This document shows positions 1 to 5,877 of a stretch of DNA of 49,471 bases, one piece after another (the first letter of the stretch is position 1; each line of letters opens with the position of its first letter). Under the pieces are notes generated by a model. It ran no database searches. It saw nothing but the letters and a program-made list of their open reading frames with translations, and had not been told where the DNA came from. The position numbers were made by a program, and so were the translations under genes. Source of the stretch: a virus; the IMG/VR virus record IMGVR_UViG_3300021376_000092, positions 1 through 49,471 of that record, one strand, 5' to 3'.

Positions 1-73
1 GCGTGTGTGTTTGCATGTCGTTTCGTTTGGTATGCCTTAGTATTGCACCGATCAGGGGGGAAGTCTAGGGGGT

Positions 74-99
74 CTGTGCCACTTCCTAAACTGTCACAG
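74..99. repeat. Dispersed palindrome, copy 1
   Basis: Imperfect inverted repeat with left arm CTGTGCCACTTC and right arm AAACTGTCACAG. It overlaps the stop codon (86-88) of the small gene at 86-262. It belongs to the family described in the findings. Two or three arm positions are mismatched, so this is one of the weaker copies. Confidence 0.6.
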
Positions 100-262
100 C
101 TGGCGGCACAAGATCGACCGAGATCTTTTTAATATTCAAACCACACAATTGGTTGTAGACACGCTTGCTGATAACATCGCAGGCATTCTTTAACTTTGAA
201 CGCTCATACCATATGGTACACAAACCGTCGTAAGTTTCAACCCGAATGCGAACGTCTTTCAT
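86..262 (-). CDS. Hypothetical protein, 58 aa
   Basis: A 58-residue frame starting at ATG 262 (MKDVRIRVETYDG) and ending at TAG 86-88 inside copy 1 of the dispersed palindrome. It has a plausible sigma70 promoter just upstream (279-307) and lies in the same direction as all its neighbours. The product is mixed alpha/beta in character with no membrane segment and no motif I recognise. Its support is the promoter, the typical cyanophage small-gene context and the lack of a competing frame. Function unknown. Confidence 0.6.
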   Translation of the reverse strand: MKDVRIRVETYDGLCTIWYERSKLKNACDVISKRVYNQLCGLNIKKISVDLVPPAVTV

Positions 263-278
263 GGAATTCTTTAGAACA

Positions 279-307
279 CGTATACATTACCTGATCATGA
301 GCATCAA
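279..307 (-). promoter_or_regulatory. Sigma70-like promoter
   Basis: On the minus strand TTGATG (302-307) is followed after 17 bases by TATACG (279-284). It lies just downstream of palindrome copy 2 and about 20 bases upstream of the gene starting at 262. This matches the palindrome-then-promoter layout seen at other copies. Confidence 0.5.
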
Positions 308-315
308 ACAACAAA

Positions 316-345
316 CCCTGTGCCAGTTCGAAAAGTGGCACAGGG
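316..345. repeat. Dispersed palindrome, copy 2
   Basis: Inverted repeat with outer arms CCCTGTGCCA and TGGCACAGGG, which pair over 10 bases without mismatch around a short A/T/G centre. It lies between the stop of the gene at 388-591 and the promoter of the next gene. It is one of the best-preserved copies. Confidence 0.75.
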
Positions 346-387
346 GCTATTGCAATATTCAGTTGGATATGTAAGGGTAGATAAGTG

Positions 388-591
388 TTAGGAACTCACA
401 CCGACTTCGTAACACAAACCCTCCAGAACATAGTACTGGCAAAGTAACTCAAACTCAGGGTATGAGTTAACTAGATCGGTGTCCAGCAGATGCTGCACCA
501 GATCTATACTTTCCTCAGTATCTAGACCAACATCAGTATACTTTTCGATGAGCACCTGGTACTTATCGAAATAGGGTGATTCACTCTTCAT
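388..591 (-). CDS. Conserved cyanophage-type hypothetical protein, 67 aa
   Basis: I chose ATG 591 (MKSESPYFDKYQVL) over a longer start at 609 because it leaves only a short overlap with the preceding gene at 581-763. The protein is acidic and mostly helical, with a run of Leu/Val/Tyr-rich helix near the C-terminus (QYYVLEGLCYEVGV). There is no signal peptide or membrane segment. It resembles small proteins common in T4-like cyanophages, but I cannot name a function. Palindrome copy 2 lies 43 bases after its stop and may end its transcript. Confidence 0.75.
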   Translation of the reverse strand: MKSESPYFDKYQVLIEKYTDVGLDTEESIDLVQHLLDTDLVNSYPEFELLCQYYVLEGLCYEVGVSS

Positions 592-763
592 AGCTATAAT
601 CATCCTCATCGAAGTCTAGATCAACATTCTTAATCCTCTTAGAGTTACTTACCCTATCTAAGTAACCACTCTGAGCAAGATCGAGATAGTTAGCATACTC
701 TTTCTTCTTCTGAGAAAAGGAAGAGTTTCTACCTTTTCCACGATTATTCCAGGTTTTAGCCAT
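581..763 (-). CDS. Small basic/acidic hypothetical protein, 60 aa
   Basis: It begins MAKTWNNRGKGRNSS. The N-terminal half is rich in Lys, Arg, Ser and Asn, and the C-terminus is a strongly acidic tail (DLDFDEDDYSYEE). The split-charge, low-complexity composition suggests a largely disordered protein. It overlaps the start of the next gene by 11 bases, so the two are probably translationally coupled. Function unknown. Confidence 0.7.
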   Translation of the reverse strand: MAKTWNNRGKGRNSSFSQKKKEYANYLDLAQSGYLDRVSNSKRIKNVDLDFDEDDYSYEE

Positions 764-788
764 TTTTGTTAGTTTTAGCCTTTTTTGA

Positions 789-1049
789 TCAGTTTACAGT
801 TTTTTGCAGTAAATCTCCGTTTTTCAGAGATTCGTTATAAAATTTCCCAAGTGAAAAACTTTCAGGATCTTTCTGCAATTCTTCCAGCTTTGTCACAAGC
901 TTAGAACTTGCAGGCTTCCAAGTAAACTCGTAGGTCTTGTCGTTTCCTACAAATTGTACGGTAACGTTGGAACCTTGCACTGTTACGTAATCGATGGCAG
1001 AGCTGACTCCTGTGAAGTCAAACTCGTAGGTTTTAGCAGTTCTGGGCAT
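789..1049 (-). CDS. Hypothetical protein, 86 aa, beta-rich
   Basis: It starts at ATG 1049 with a purine-rich leader (GAAGAGAG) immediately upstream. The first half alternates hydrophobic and polar residues as in a small beta-sheet domain (VTVQGSNVTVQFVGNDKTYEFTW); the C-terminal part is helical. I recognise no catalytic motif. It is the first gene after the 289-base non-coding stretch 1050-1338, which holds a TATAAT box and palindrome copy 3. Confidence 0.75.
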   Translation of the reverse strand: MPRTAKTYEFDFTGVSSAIDYVTVQGSNVTVQFVGNDKTYEFTWKPASSKLVTKLEELQKDPESFSLGKFYNESLKNGDLLQKTVN

Positions 1050-1073
1050 CTCTCTTCAGATGTGTACGAAGTA

Positions 1074-1079
1074 ATTATA
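1074..1079 (-). promoter_or_regulatory. Probable -10 element (TATAAT)
   Basis: A perfect TATAAT on the minus strand, 25 bases upstream of the start at 1049. No good -35 hexamer lies 16-18 bases further upstream, so this may be activator-dependent or weak. Confidence 0.35.
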
Positions 1080-1108
1080 AGGGCAGCACTCGGAGAATCT
1101 CGGAGACC

Positions 1109-1134
1109 CTGTGACAGTTCAGAAAGTGTCACAG
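1109..1134. repeat. Dispersed palindrome, copy 3 (compensated stem)
   Basis: Arms CTGTGACAGTTC and AAGTGTCACAG. Relative to the other copies the sixth stem base is changed from C to A and its partner from G to T, so the pairing is kept. This compensatory change is the strongest sign that the paired form matters. Confidence 0.75.
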
Positions 1135-1274
1135 TACTGCTTGACTTTTCGATAGACTTCGGGCTTAGATACCAAAGCACTCGAAGGATCTCACGGAGAA
1201 GTGCAGGCACCTAGACAATCTCAAACGTCTCCGCTACTTAGCTCACACAACTACATTTTTTAGCACGTTTTTTA

Positions 1275-1330
1275 ATTCTCAATAATATAACCTAATTGAG
1301 AATCAATAAGAGTCTTTATTGAGACTCAAT
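1275..1330. repeat. Cluster of small palindromes (ATTGAG..CTCAAT)
   Basis: Downstream of the gene at 1339-1959 lie ATTCTCAAT (1275-1283), ATTGAGAATCAAT (1295-1307) and ATTGAGACTCAAT (1318-1330). The last is a perfect palindrome about a central A, and the last two are also direct repeats followed by AAG. Alternative hairpins can form between the units. This could be an operator array or a terminator or RNA-end structure for the 1339 gene. The rest of 1050-1338 holds only palindrome copy 3 and a -10 box. Confidence 0.6.
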
Positions 1331-1338
1331 AAGCGCAT

Positions 1339-1959
1339 TTACTGAGAACGCCTCCGCAAATAGTCCAGAATGAGACTAAATCTCTCCGCGTTCCCATGGT
1401 TTACGACTCTATGCAAGCTACCAGAGGTAAAACAACAGAGCTTTCCTTCTACTTGTACTCTAGATTCGTTCTTCAGTTCAAGTATACTCTCACCTGTAGA
1501 TTCTACTGGTAACTGTACTCTCACGTTAATAACATCAGGACCTGGTTCAGGATCATAGTGCCAACCTAACGATGCTGACGGATACAATACAGTAAAACCA
1601 CTATACGTTAATGCTTCAATCTCTTTCAGTATTCTACATGTCTTAGGCATGTGTACTGCATTAGGATTGAATACATCACCTTGAAAGTATAATGGTGCTA
1701 GACCCCATTTCGTATCGTTATTGACTTTAGGTGCAGTGAAGTAAGACATATGATTAATTTCATATCCTTGACCTTCATTCCCTATAGTCTGTGCTTGATA
1801 GGATGTGAAATCACGAAACTCTATCTTGTCTTTTGCTTGTTGCCATTCCTTCTGAATAACAGGGAATAGTTGTTCTAACAGATAGAGTTTCGGGTGTACA
1901 TCTTCAGGTCGTAAGAAGGTGCTTTGTGGTTGTACCATATTGAGAATAAAGCTTGGCAT
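1339..1959 (-). CDS. 2OG-Fe(II) oxygenase, aspartyl/asparaginyl hydroxylase-like
   Basis: A product of about 206 aa if ATG 1959 (MPSFILNMV) is used; ATG 1938 is an alternative. It shows the facial-triad pattern of double-stranded beta-helix dioxygenases: GWHYDPEPG supplies the HxD, and a later SGSLHRVVNHG plus ERFSLILDY supplies the distal His and the 2-oxoglutarate-binding Arg. This layout fits the Asp/Asn beta-hydroxylase group, which hydroxylates protein side chains or small substrates using O2 and 2-oxoglutarate. The substrate is unknown. The gene overlaps the 64-aa gene upstream. It is one of three such enzymes in the window, and the others are not close copies. Confidence 0.75.
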   Translation of the reverse strand: MPSFILNMVQPQSTFLRPEDVHPKLYLLEQLFPVIQKEWQQAKDKIEFRDFTSYQAQTIGNEGQGYEINHMSYFTAPKVNNDTKWGLAPLYFQGDVFNPNAVHMPKTCRILKEIEALTYSGFTVLYPSASLGWHYDPEPGPDVINVRVQLPVESTGESILELKNESRVQVEGKLCCFTSGSLHRVVNHGNAERFSLILDYLRRRSQ

Positions 1960-2098
1960 CGTTGATTGCTTGCTGGTCATTATTGAATGGACCATAGGAC
2001 AGCTCTTCGACACCATCATAGGACCAATAGATACCCTTCCTCTTCTTGAAGATGTTAATGGTCAATTCTTTGTCTAGAGCAGTAATGATGGTTTTCAT
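1904..2098 (-). CDS. Hypothetical protein, 64 aa
   Basis: It starts at ATG 2098 (MKTIITALDKELTINIFKKRKG). A short beta-type N-terminal half is followed by a helical segment (DQQAINDAKLYSQYG). It overlaps the following 2OG oxygenase gene by about 55 bases if that gene starts at 1959, less if it starts at 1938. No recognisable motif; function unknown. Confidence 0.6.
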   Translation of the reverse strand: MKTIITALDKELTINIFKKRKGIYWSYDGVEELSYGPFNNDQQAINDAKLYSQYGTTTKHLLTT

Positions 2099-2116
2099 GA
2101 GAATACAGGATGAAGT

Positions 2117-2272
2117 TCAGTGTGAATAACTTTTGAGTCGTGCTGGCGGATTTGTTCTTCGTAATGGGATGCATCCTCTAGAGAAAAGAAGATCAATTTC
2201 TGCGTACTGATCTTTGAGTGTTTCTTCTTCCTCTTCAAGATAACGGCATACTTCATGATAGATGTCGTACAT
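2117..2272 (-). CDS. Hypothetical protein, 51 aa
   Basis: I chose ATG 2272 (MYDIYHEVCRYLEEEEE) because it begins just after the upstream gene's stop at 2286. A start at 2347 would add 25 residues lying almost wholly over that gene. The N-terminal part is an acidic helix and the C-terminal part is basic (CIPLRRTNPPARLKSYSH). Function unknown. Confidence 0.5.
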   Translation of the reverse strand: MYDIYHEVCRYLEEEEETLKDQYAEIDLLFSRGCIPLRRTNPPARLKSYSH

Positions 2273-2285
2273 GGGATACGGATAA

Positions 2286-2489
2286 CTATTTGTCCAGCCC
2301 GTGAATGCTGTTCCAGTGTTCACGAAAGACGAGGGGTAATGAGCCATTATTCAGACGTAGGACGATGTACTTGTGATCGATGTGATTGATGGTACAGGTG
2401 TAACCTTTCCATTCTACAATTTGCCCTTCATGAAAGGGGTTCAGGTTCTTTTCGGTTGTATTCGAGGGAGAGCTGTCGCTTGTATTCAT
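2286..2489 (-). CDS. Small SH3-like conserved cyanophage protein, 67 aa
   Basis: After a Ser/Asn-rich N-terminus the sequence reads GQIVEWKGYTCTINHIDHKYIVLRLNNG and ends near a FREHW motif. That alternation is typical of a small beta-barrel (KOW or SH3-like) fold. I recall similar short proteins from T4-like cyanophages, always unassigned. It overlaps the gene at 2428-2610 by about 60 bases. Confidence 0.65.
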   Translation of the reverse strand: MNTSDSSPSNTTEKNLNPFHEGQIVEWKGYTCTINHIDHKYIVLRLNNGSLPLVFREHWNSIHGLDK

Positions 2490-2610
2490 AGAAGATCTTG
2501 TAGGCAGCGTTCTTCACATAGTCATTATACTCTAGAAGATCTGCAGTGTCAATCACTGCAGAAATTCTTGCCATCTGAGTAATCAGTAATTTCTCAGTTG
2601 CCGAAGCCAT
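2428..2610 (-). CDS. Helical hypothetical protein, 60 aa
   Basis: MASATEKLLITQMARISAVID followed by further amphipathic helix rich in Tyr, Lys and Glu (YEYKRQLSLEYNRKEPEP). No membrane segment. It overlaps both neighbours, by 62 bases at its 3' end and 17 bases at its start, as expected in a tightly packed early operon. Function unknown. Confidence 0.6.
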   Translation of the reverse strand: MASATEKLLITQMARISAVIDTADLLEYNDYVKNAAYKIFYEYKRQLSLEYNRKEPEPLS

Positions 2611-2794
2611 TACCTTTCCTTCTCCATCTACGCTCTTCTCTTAGATTGCGTAATGTACGCTTCAGATAGTGCAATTCATCACTATCATACAGATGATCCA
2701 TCTTCAGAGCAGCTTTGACACCTTTGATGTTCTTGTGCAGATCAGACGTACTCATGTAGTCGATCTTGTCTTGTGAATAGTCAGGGATTTTCAT
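2594..2794 (-). CDS. Basic helical hypothetical protein, 66 aa
   Basis: MKIPDYSQDKIDYMSTSDLHK leads into a very basic C-terminus (LRNLREERRWRRKGNG). The charge suggests contact with nucleic acid, but there is no recognised domain. Its ATG at 2794 overlaps the stop of the 44-aa gene in an ATGA junction, pointing to coupled translation. Confidence 0.65.
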   Translation of the reverse strand: MKIPDYSQDKIDYMSTSDLHKNIKGVKAALKMDHLYDSDELHYLKRTLRNLREERRWRRKGNGFGN

Positions 2795-2925
2795 TTGTCA
2801 TTCCCCAGACGAGTTTCGAGTGTAGATTTGAGCATTTCATTTACCGTGTGTCTAGCACGATAATTTTGGATAATATCCATCACACAATAACCAAAGGCAA
2901 ATCCTGCCATAATACTAACAATCAT
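2791..2925 (-). CDS. Tiny membrane protein, 44 aa
   Basis: ATG 2925 to TGA 2791. Residues 2-17 (IVSIMAGFAFGYCVMD) form one likely transmembrane helix with the N-terminus outside, followed by a basic amphipathic cytoplasmic tail. It is joined to both neighbours by ATGA overlaps (2922-2925 and 2791-2794). Function unknown; a small membrane or envelope effector is possible. Confidence 0.55.
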   Translation of the reverse strand: MIVSIMAGFAFGYCVMDIIQNYRARHTVNEMLKSTLETRLGNDK

Positions 2926-3011
2926 TTGTCGCGATCCTCAAGATAGAAAAGAGTGAGAAAAGAAGTGATGACAAAAGCGCCAATCACATAAAGACCAGTG
3001 GTGACCATCAT
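2922..3011 (-). CDS. Tiny membrane protein, 29 aa
   Basis: ATG 3011 (MMVTTGLYVIGAFVITSFL) to TGA 2922. Nearly the whole peptide is one hydrophobic helix with a charged end (YLEDRDK). Its start overlaps the stop of the 77-aa gene (TGATG) and its stop overlaps the next ATG (ATGA). This positional coupling is the main reason to call it real. Confidence 0.45.
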   Translation of the reverse strand: MMVTTGLYVIGAFVITSFLTLFYLEDRDK

Positions 3012-3244
3012 CAGCACGCTCCGTTCATAGGATTAACATCAACAGCATCGAGATTGAAATCAACAACCTCGTAACCGATACCAATACGCTCGTCACATTC
3101 ACGCCAGAAATCTTTCTTCGTGATGACTTTGGTGCTCATGGTATCTACACCTTGAAACTTCAGCACTTTGAAAAAGAACTGAGAGCTATTCTTGATCGGG
3201 AAATAGTCCACGACCATGGTGCCAGTGGTGGATTGAAGACGCAT
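3011..3244 (-). CDS. Hypothetical protein, 77 aa
   Basis: I place the start at ATG 3244 (MRLQSTTGTMVVDYF) because AAGGAC lies 4 bases upstream and a strong promoter (3266-3294) sits just before it. The open frame extends further but would run across that promoter and the 3282-3300 hairpin. The protein is alpha/beta with no motif I recognise. It is the first gene of a short run that continues through the two tiny membrane proteins. Confidence 0.7.
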   Translation of the reverse strand: MRLQSTTGTMVVDYFPIKNSSQFFFKVLKFQGVDTMSTKVITKKDFWRECDERIGIGYEVVDFNLDAVDVNPMNGAC

Positions 3245-3265
3245 GTCCTTGTTTGAACTGAATAC

Positions 3266-3294
3266 AGTATAGGGCATTTGGAGGGGGCAGGCAA
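3266..3294 (-). promoter_or_regulatory. Sigma70-like promoter
   Basis: TTGCCT (3289-3294) and TATACT (3266-3271) on the minus strand, 17 bases apart. The -35 hexamer lies exactly in the loop of the GGGGGC/GCCCCC hairpin at 3282-3300. It would start transcription near 3259, giving a short leader to the gene at 3244. Confidence 0.7.
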
Positions 3295-3300
3295 GCCCCC
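3282..3300. terminator. GC-rich hairpin at gene boundary
   Basis: GGGGGC and GCCCCC, 6 paired bases with a loop of 7 bases. It lies after the stop of 3312-3725 and touches palindrome copy 4. No T-tract follows on the minus strand, so it is at best a partial terminator. Its loop carries the next promoter's -35 element. Confidence 0.45.
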
Positions 3301-3325
3301 TGTGCCAGTTCTTAAACTGCCAGCG
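3300..3325. repeat. Dispersed palindrome, copy 4
   Basis: Left arm CTGTGCCAGTTC is intact; the right arm AAACTGCCAGCG is partly inside the coding end of 3312-3725, whose TAA stop (3312-3314) falls in the loop. The right arm has diverged where it is coding. Confidence 0.6.
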
Positions 3326-3725
3326 CAGCAGCAGGAATCTCAACAGATTCCATGTAAGAATCATGCCAGGAGCAGGTGTCATAACAGATCCATTCTCCTT
3401 CCCTCGTAAAGAGATAAGCAAACTCTTCTGCACCTTCAGTCAGATACTGTGCAAGATCAGCATCATGACGAGGGGGGCAATCTTCACCACGCTGAGAATA
3501 GTATTCTGGACCATACACACCCTGCACTTTGCTACCATCAAAGCGATCATCAGTCCAGCAGCAAGACATGTCGCCGCCATCAATCAACTCAGAAACAAGA
3601 GAGCGAGTGTTGTAATGAGTGGTCAGAATGCGACCCAGCCACTCAGGATAACCATCCCAGTGGTGATACACAGAGAGCACAGAACCATTCTTGAGCTCGA
3701 TACCGATGCGAGAACGAGTTGCCAT
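3312..3725 (-). CDS. Conserved phage/bacterial hypothetical protein, 137 aa
   Basis: It begins MATRSRIGIELKNGSVLSVYHHWDGYPEWLG, an N-terminus I recognise as widely shared among cyanophage and bacterial proteins of unknown function. Clusters of Trp, Tyr, His and Asp (YHHWDGYPEW, CCWTDDRFDG, CSWHDSYME) suggest a compact, possibly ligand-binding fold. There is no signal peptide. The C-terminus EIPAAALAV runs into palindrome copy 4. Function unknown. Confidence 0.8.
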   Translation of the reverse strand: MATRSRIGIELKNGSVLSVYHHWDGYPEWLGRILTTHYNTRSLVSELIDGGDMSCCWTDDRFDGSKVQGVYGPEYYSQRGEDCPPRHDADLAQYLTEGAEEFAYLFTREGEWICYDTCSWHDSYMESVEIPAAALAV

Positions 3726-3759
3726 GATTAAGAAAAGTAAGGTGAATCAGTAGTGTGCT

Positions 3760-3960
3760 TCAGTTACCCTCAGCGATGTGGTTGAGAACGTTGCGGGCAA
3801 AAGTCATGAAGGTATAAGGAGACACACCGTTGTGATCATAACCATCCAACAATTCAGATTGGTTGTAAGTATTCACAATCAGCAGACAGGCATCGTAGAG
3901 TGCTGCCTGATGCTCCTCTTTAGAATGAAAAGAGATTGCGCTGTAGGAAGGAAGCGTCAC
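3760..3960 (-). CDS. Hypothetical protein, 66 aa (GTG start)
   Basis: The frame opens at GTG 3960 with AAGG about nine bases upstream and a good promoter (3986-4015) close behind, so GTG is the likely true start. The product is helical (SKEEHQAALYDACLLIVNTYNQSELLDG) with no recognised motif. It is the first gene after palindrome copy 5. Confidence 0.65.
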   Translation of the reverse strand: MTLPSYSAISFHSKEEHQAALYDACLLIVNTYNQSELLDGYDHNGVSPYTFMTFARNVLNHIAEGN

Positions 3961-3985
3961 AGGTGTTTCCCTTGATTACCTTTGT

Positions 3986-4015
3986 ATTATACTGCCGAGC
4001 ACAGGCGATTGCCAA
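3986..4015 (-). promoter_or_regulatory. Sigma70-like promoter
   Basis: TTGGCA (4010-4015) and a perfect TATAAT (3986-3991), 18 bases apart on the minus strand. It lies 4 bases beyond palindrome copy 5 and drives the gene at 3960. Confidence 0.7.
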
Positions 4016-4019
4016 AGAA

Positions 4020-4045
4020 CTGTGCCACCTGTCAAACTGGCACAG
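4020..4045. repeat. Dispersed palindrome, copy 5
   Basis: Arms CTGTGCCA and TGGCACAG pair perfectly over 8 bases. The copy begins directly after the TGA stop (4046-4048) of the 4046-4276 gene with no spacer, and is followed at once by a promoter. Confidence 0.75.
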
Positions 4046-4276
4046 TCATTCGTCTTTGTTGAAGAATGTACCAAAGAATCCACTGTCACCAGATTTGCGG
4101 TTCTCTAGCTTGTCCAGAATAGCGTCAGTGTTCTGCAGCGATTCAATTCGTGAAATCAGATCTGCAATCACACTACACACCAACGGGCGCTCTTGTCGAG
4201 CAGCATAGGCTAGTGCATTACGCAACGATGCTTCTGCTTCCTTCAGTGATTCTTCTACAGATTGTGATAGTGCCAT
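4046..4276 (-). CDS. Helical hypothetical protein, 76 aa
   Basis: The start at ATG 4276 (MALSQSVEESLKEAEASL) has AGGAG at a workable distance upstream. Residues 1-60 form long amphipathic helices, probably a coiled-coil oligomer, and the C-terminus is Gly/Phe-rich (SGDSGFFGTFFNKDE). The gene ends on TGA directly abutting palindrome copy 5. Function unknown. Confidence 0.75.
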   Translation of the reverse strand: MALSQSVEESLKEAEASLRNALAYAARQERPLVCSVIADLISRIESLQNTDAILDKLENRKSGDSGFFGTFFNKDE

Positions 4277-4278
4277 GA

Positions 4279-4479
4279 TTAAATGTCTCCTCGTCTTTTG
4301 GGTTTTGGTGGTGGATCCTCCTGCCATTTACAATAGTCTGGCAGCTGTGAATTGTTATCCTCAAAATACTGACACAGCTGTGCTACATCAGGAGGATATT
4401 TTGGTCTCGCATGACTGCGGATATTGTCTAGATGACATGTAATATTCATGCCACAGAGAACATACTCAAACAGAAACAT
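4279..4479 (-). CDS. Hypothetical protein, 66 aa
   Basis: MFLFEYVLCGMNITCHLDNIRSHARPKYPPDV, with a hydrophobic N-terminus too short for a confident membrane helix and a Pro/Lys-rich C-terminus (EDPPPKPKRRGDI). It overlaps the upstream gene by 14 bases and ends 2 bases before the next start. Function unknown. Confidence 0.65.
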   Translation of the reverse strand: MFLFEYVLCGMNITCHLDNIRSHARPKYPPDVAQLCQYFEDNNSQLPDYCKWQEDPPPKPKRRGDI

Positions 4480-4735
4480 TTTCTTTTGGAATCGTTGCTG
4501 AGTATGGTGTAGTCTGATCTAGACTAACAGGCTCTCCGATGATACTGGCGCTGACTGCTGAATAGTATGTCTTGGTCTTGGTGTCGTAGAATCCCCAGAT
4601 ACTACGGACCTCATCACCAAGATTGTAATCATACCGACGATGATGACGAATCCAGATTGCAATAACATTACGCTTAAAGGGAGTAGCCTCATAACTGTAT
4701 CCTTTGGGTGGAGTATGTGAATGCTGGTAATTCAT
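4466..4735 (-). CDS. Hypothetical protein, 89 aa
   Basis: MNYQHSHTPPKGYSYEATPFKRNVIAIWIRHHRRYDYN. A beta-rich protein with several Tyr and Trp residues (SIWGFYDTKTKTYYSAVS). No motif I recognise. It begins 1 base after the stop of the 153-aa gene, in a continuous operon from 5198 to 4046. Confidence 0.7.
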   Translation of the reverse strand: MNYQHSHTPPKGYSYEATPFKRNVIAIWIRHHRRYDYNLGDEVRSIWGFYDTKTKTYYSAVSASIIGEPVSLDQTTPYSATIPKENVSV

Positions 4736-4736
4736 G

Positions 4737-5198
4737 TCAGGTAAGCAGATTGTCTACAGCTTCAGCAGTGAAATCAAACTCATTCACCAATCTCTCCTTG
4801 AGAGTCTCAAATTGCTTCTTCCAGAATGGATCTTGAGTTGCAACAATATTTGCCCAGTCCTGATCCAATTCTTTCTGAAGATTGACTGCCTCATCGATCT
4901 TATGAGAGAGATCTTCAACAAGCACAAGATCGTACTCTTCTGCTACCTTACGCATATCTTCTTTGCTGTTCCAGTCACTGAATGCAGTGCCACATGCACC
5001 CTTCATGATGTTAAGCTCACTGTGACCAATAGCACGCATGAAGTTACTGAAGAAACGGAACACTTGAGTAGTGTTCAGATCCTCAGCAGGAATCTCCATG
5101 GTGATATGCTCCTCAGGCAGCATGTCATCATCAGAATACGCACCAGTGTACGTCCACTTGCTGTCAAATTGTACTTTAATCTTAGCTTCGTAAGTCAT
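4737..5198 (-). CDS. Hypothetical protein, 153 aa
   Basis: The N-terminal part is beta-rich (MTYEAKIKVQFDSKWTY). The middle has the helical segment FRFFSNFMRAIGHSELN, and the C-terminal third is long amphipathic helix (SHKIDEAVNLQKELDQDW). It is soluble and acidic. I recognise it only as a type of protein seen in cyanophages, without known function. It overlaps the end of the membrane protein gene at 5195 by 4 bases. Confidence 0.75.
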   Translation of the reverse strand: MTYEAKIKVQFDSKWTYTGAYSDDDMLPEEHITMEIPAEDLNTTQVFRFFSNFMRAIGHSELNIMKGACGTAFSDWNSKEDMRKVAEEYDLVLVEDLSHKIDEAVNLQKELDQDWANIVATQDPFWKKQFETLKERLVNEFDFTAEAVDNLLT

Positions 5199-5374
5199 TT
5201 GTTGTTAGGGCAATCAGGATGATAAGTGAAGGCAGCACAGTATTCTTGCTGTGCTTTTTGATGATAGTATGCTTTGAACAACTTTGCATCCCTAACAATT
5301 AGGAATGCATTCCAACCGAGAATCGCAGCAAATCCTAGCACGAATGCTGCGACGTATTTGGGTGAGAGATTCAT
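5195..5374 (-). CDS. Small membrane protein, 59 aa
   Basis: The start at ATG 5374 (MNLSPKYVAAFVLGFAAILG) is preferred to a longer frame because a TATAAT box lies just upstream (5396-5401). Residues 7-26 form one transmembrane helix, followed by a basic stretch and a C-terminal segment with two Cys (EYCAAFTYHPDCPNNK). No known function. Confidence 0.65.
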   Translation of the reverse strand: MNLSPKYVAAFVLGFAAILGWNAFLIVRDAKLFKAYYHQKAQQEYCAAFTYHPDCPNNK

Positions 5375-5395
5375 AGGAATCGCGTCGATACATGT

Positions 5396-5401
5396 ATTAT
5401 A
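5396..5401 (-). promoter_or_regulatory. Probable -10 element (TATAAT)
   Basis: A perfect TATAAT on the minus strand, 22 bases upstream of the start at 5374 and overlapping the stop region of the preceding gene. I see no convincing -35. A degenerate palindrome copy (about 5429-5453, arms TGTACCA and TGGCACA) lies upstream, as at other cassettes. Confidence 0.4.
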
Positions 5402-5642
5402 CAGGCAATTTGCCCTTGGACTTGCCTTTTGTACCACTTTTCAATCTGGCACAGTGCTGCTTGACAACCTTCATCGCAGCTGTAAGGGTTCGCTTCTCTT
5501 CAAATTGCTTCCCATCATGCAGGATGATCCAGCATTTAGGTTTCTCATACGGAAATGGGAAGATTGCCCACGTTCCATCACCTATAATCACAGGTTGTGC
5601 AAGAACTTTGTCTTCAAGTAGGGTCGGATTGTTGCTGTGCAT
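5397..5642 (-). CDS. Hypothetical protein, 81 aa
   Basis: ATG 5642 (MHSNNPTLLEDKVLAQPV) is preferred to 5681 because GGGA lies upstream and the overlap with the previous gene is smaller. The sequence GDGTWAIFPFPYEKPKCWIIL is beta-like, and the C-terminus is very basic (KSGTKGKSKGKLPV). A degenerate copy of the dispersed palindrome lies inside this basic tail, so part of the C-terminus may derive from the repeat. Confidence 0.6.
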   Translation of the reverse strand: MHSNNPTLLEDKVLAQPVIIGDGTWAIFPFPYEKPKCWIILHDGKQFEEKRTLTAAMKVVKQHCARLKSGTKGKSKGKLPV

Positions 5643-5859
5643 GATATTTTTCCCAGGGATGTACGTACTGCTTGTTTGCATGAATTGTAATCGTGGGGTC
5701 GGAGCCCCAGTCGTTCATACGCCTGATCCCACCAAATGAAATCTCCAAGTCTGATGAGTCCCACTTTAATTCTTGAACAAATGGAGCTGCAATTGTGACA
5801 TGAAGATTACCACTCTCGTCGTAAGAGTAGTCAAAATAACGTTGAATGTCTGGATTCAT
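5614..5859 (-). CDS. Hypothetical protein, 81 aa
   Basis: MNPDIQRYFDYSYDESGNLHVTIAAPFVQELKWD, an acidic beta-rich protein with short hydrophobic strands and a Trp/His-rich C-terminus (YVHPWEKYHAQQQ). No motif recognised. It lies just downstream of the fibre gene at 5878 in the same direction, with an 18-base gap. Confidence 0.65.
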   Translation of the reverse strand: MNPDIQRYFDYSYDESGNLHVTIAAPFVQELKWDSSDLEISFGGIRRMNDWGSDPTITIHANKQYVHPWEKYHAQQQSDPT

Positions 5860-5877
5860 AACAAAATTAATGTAAAA

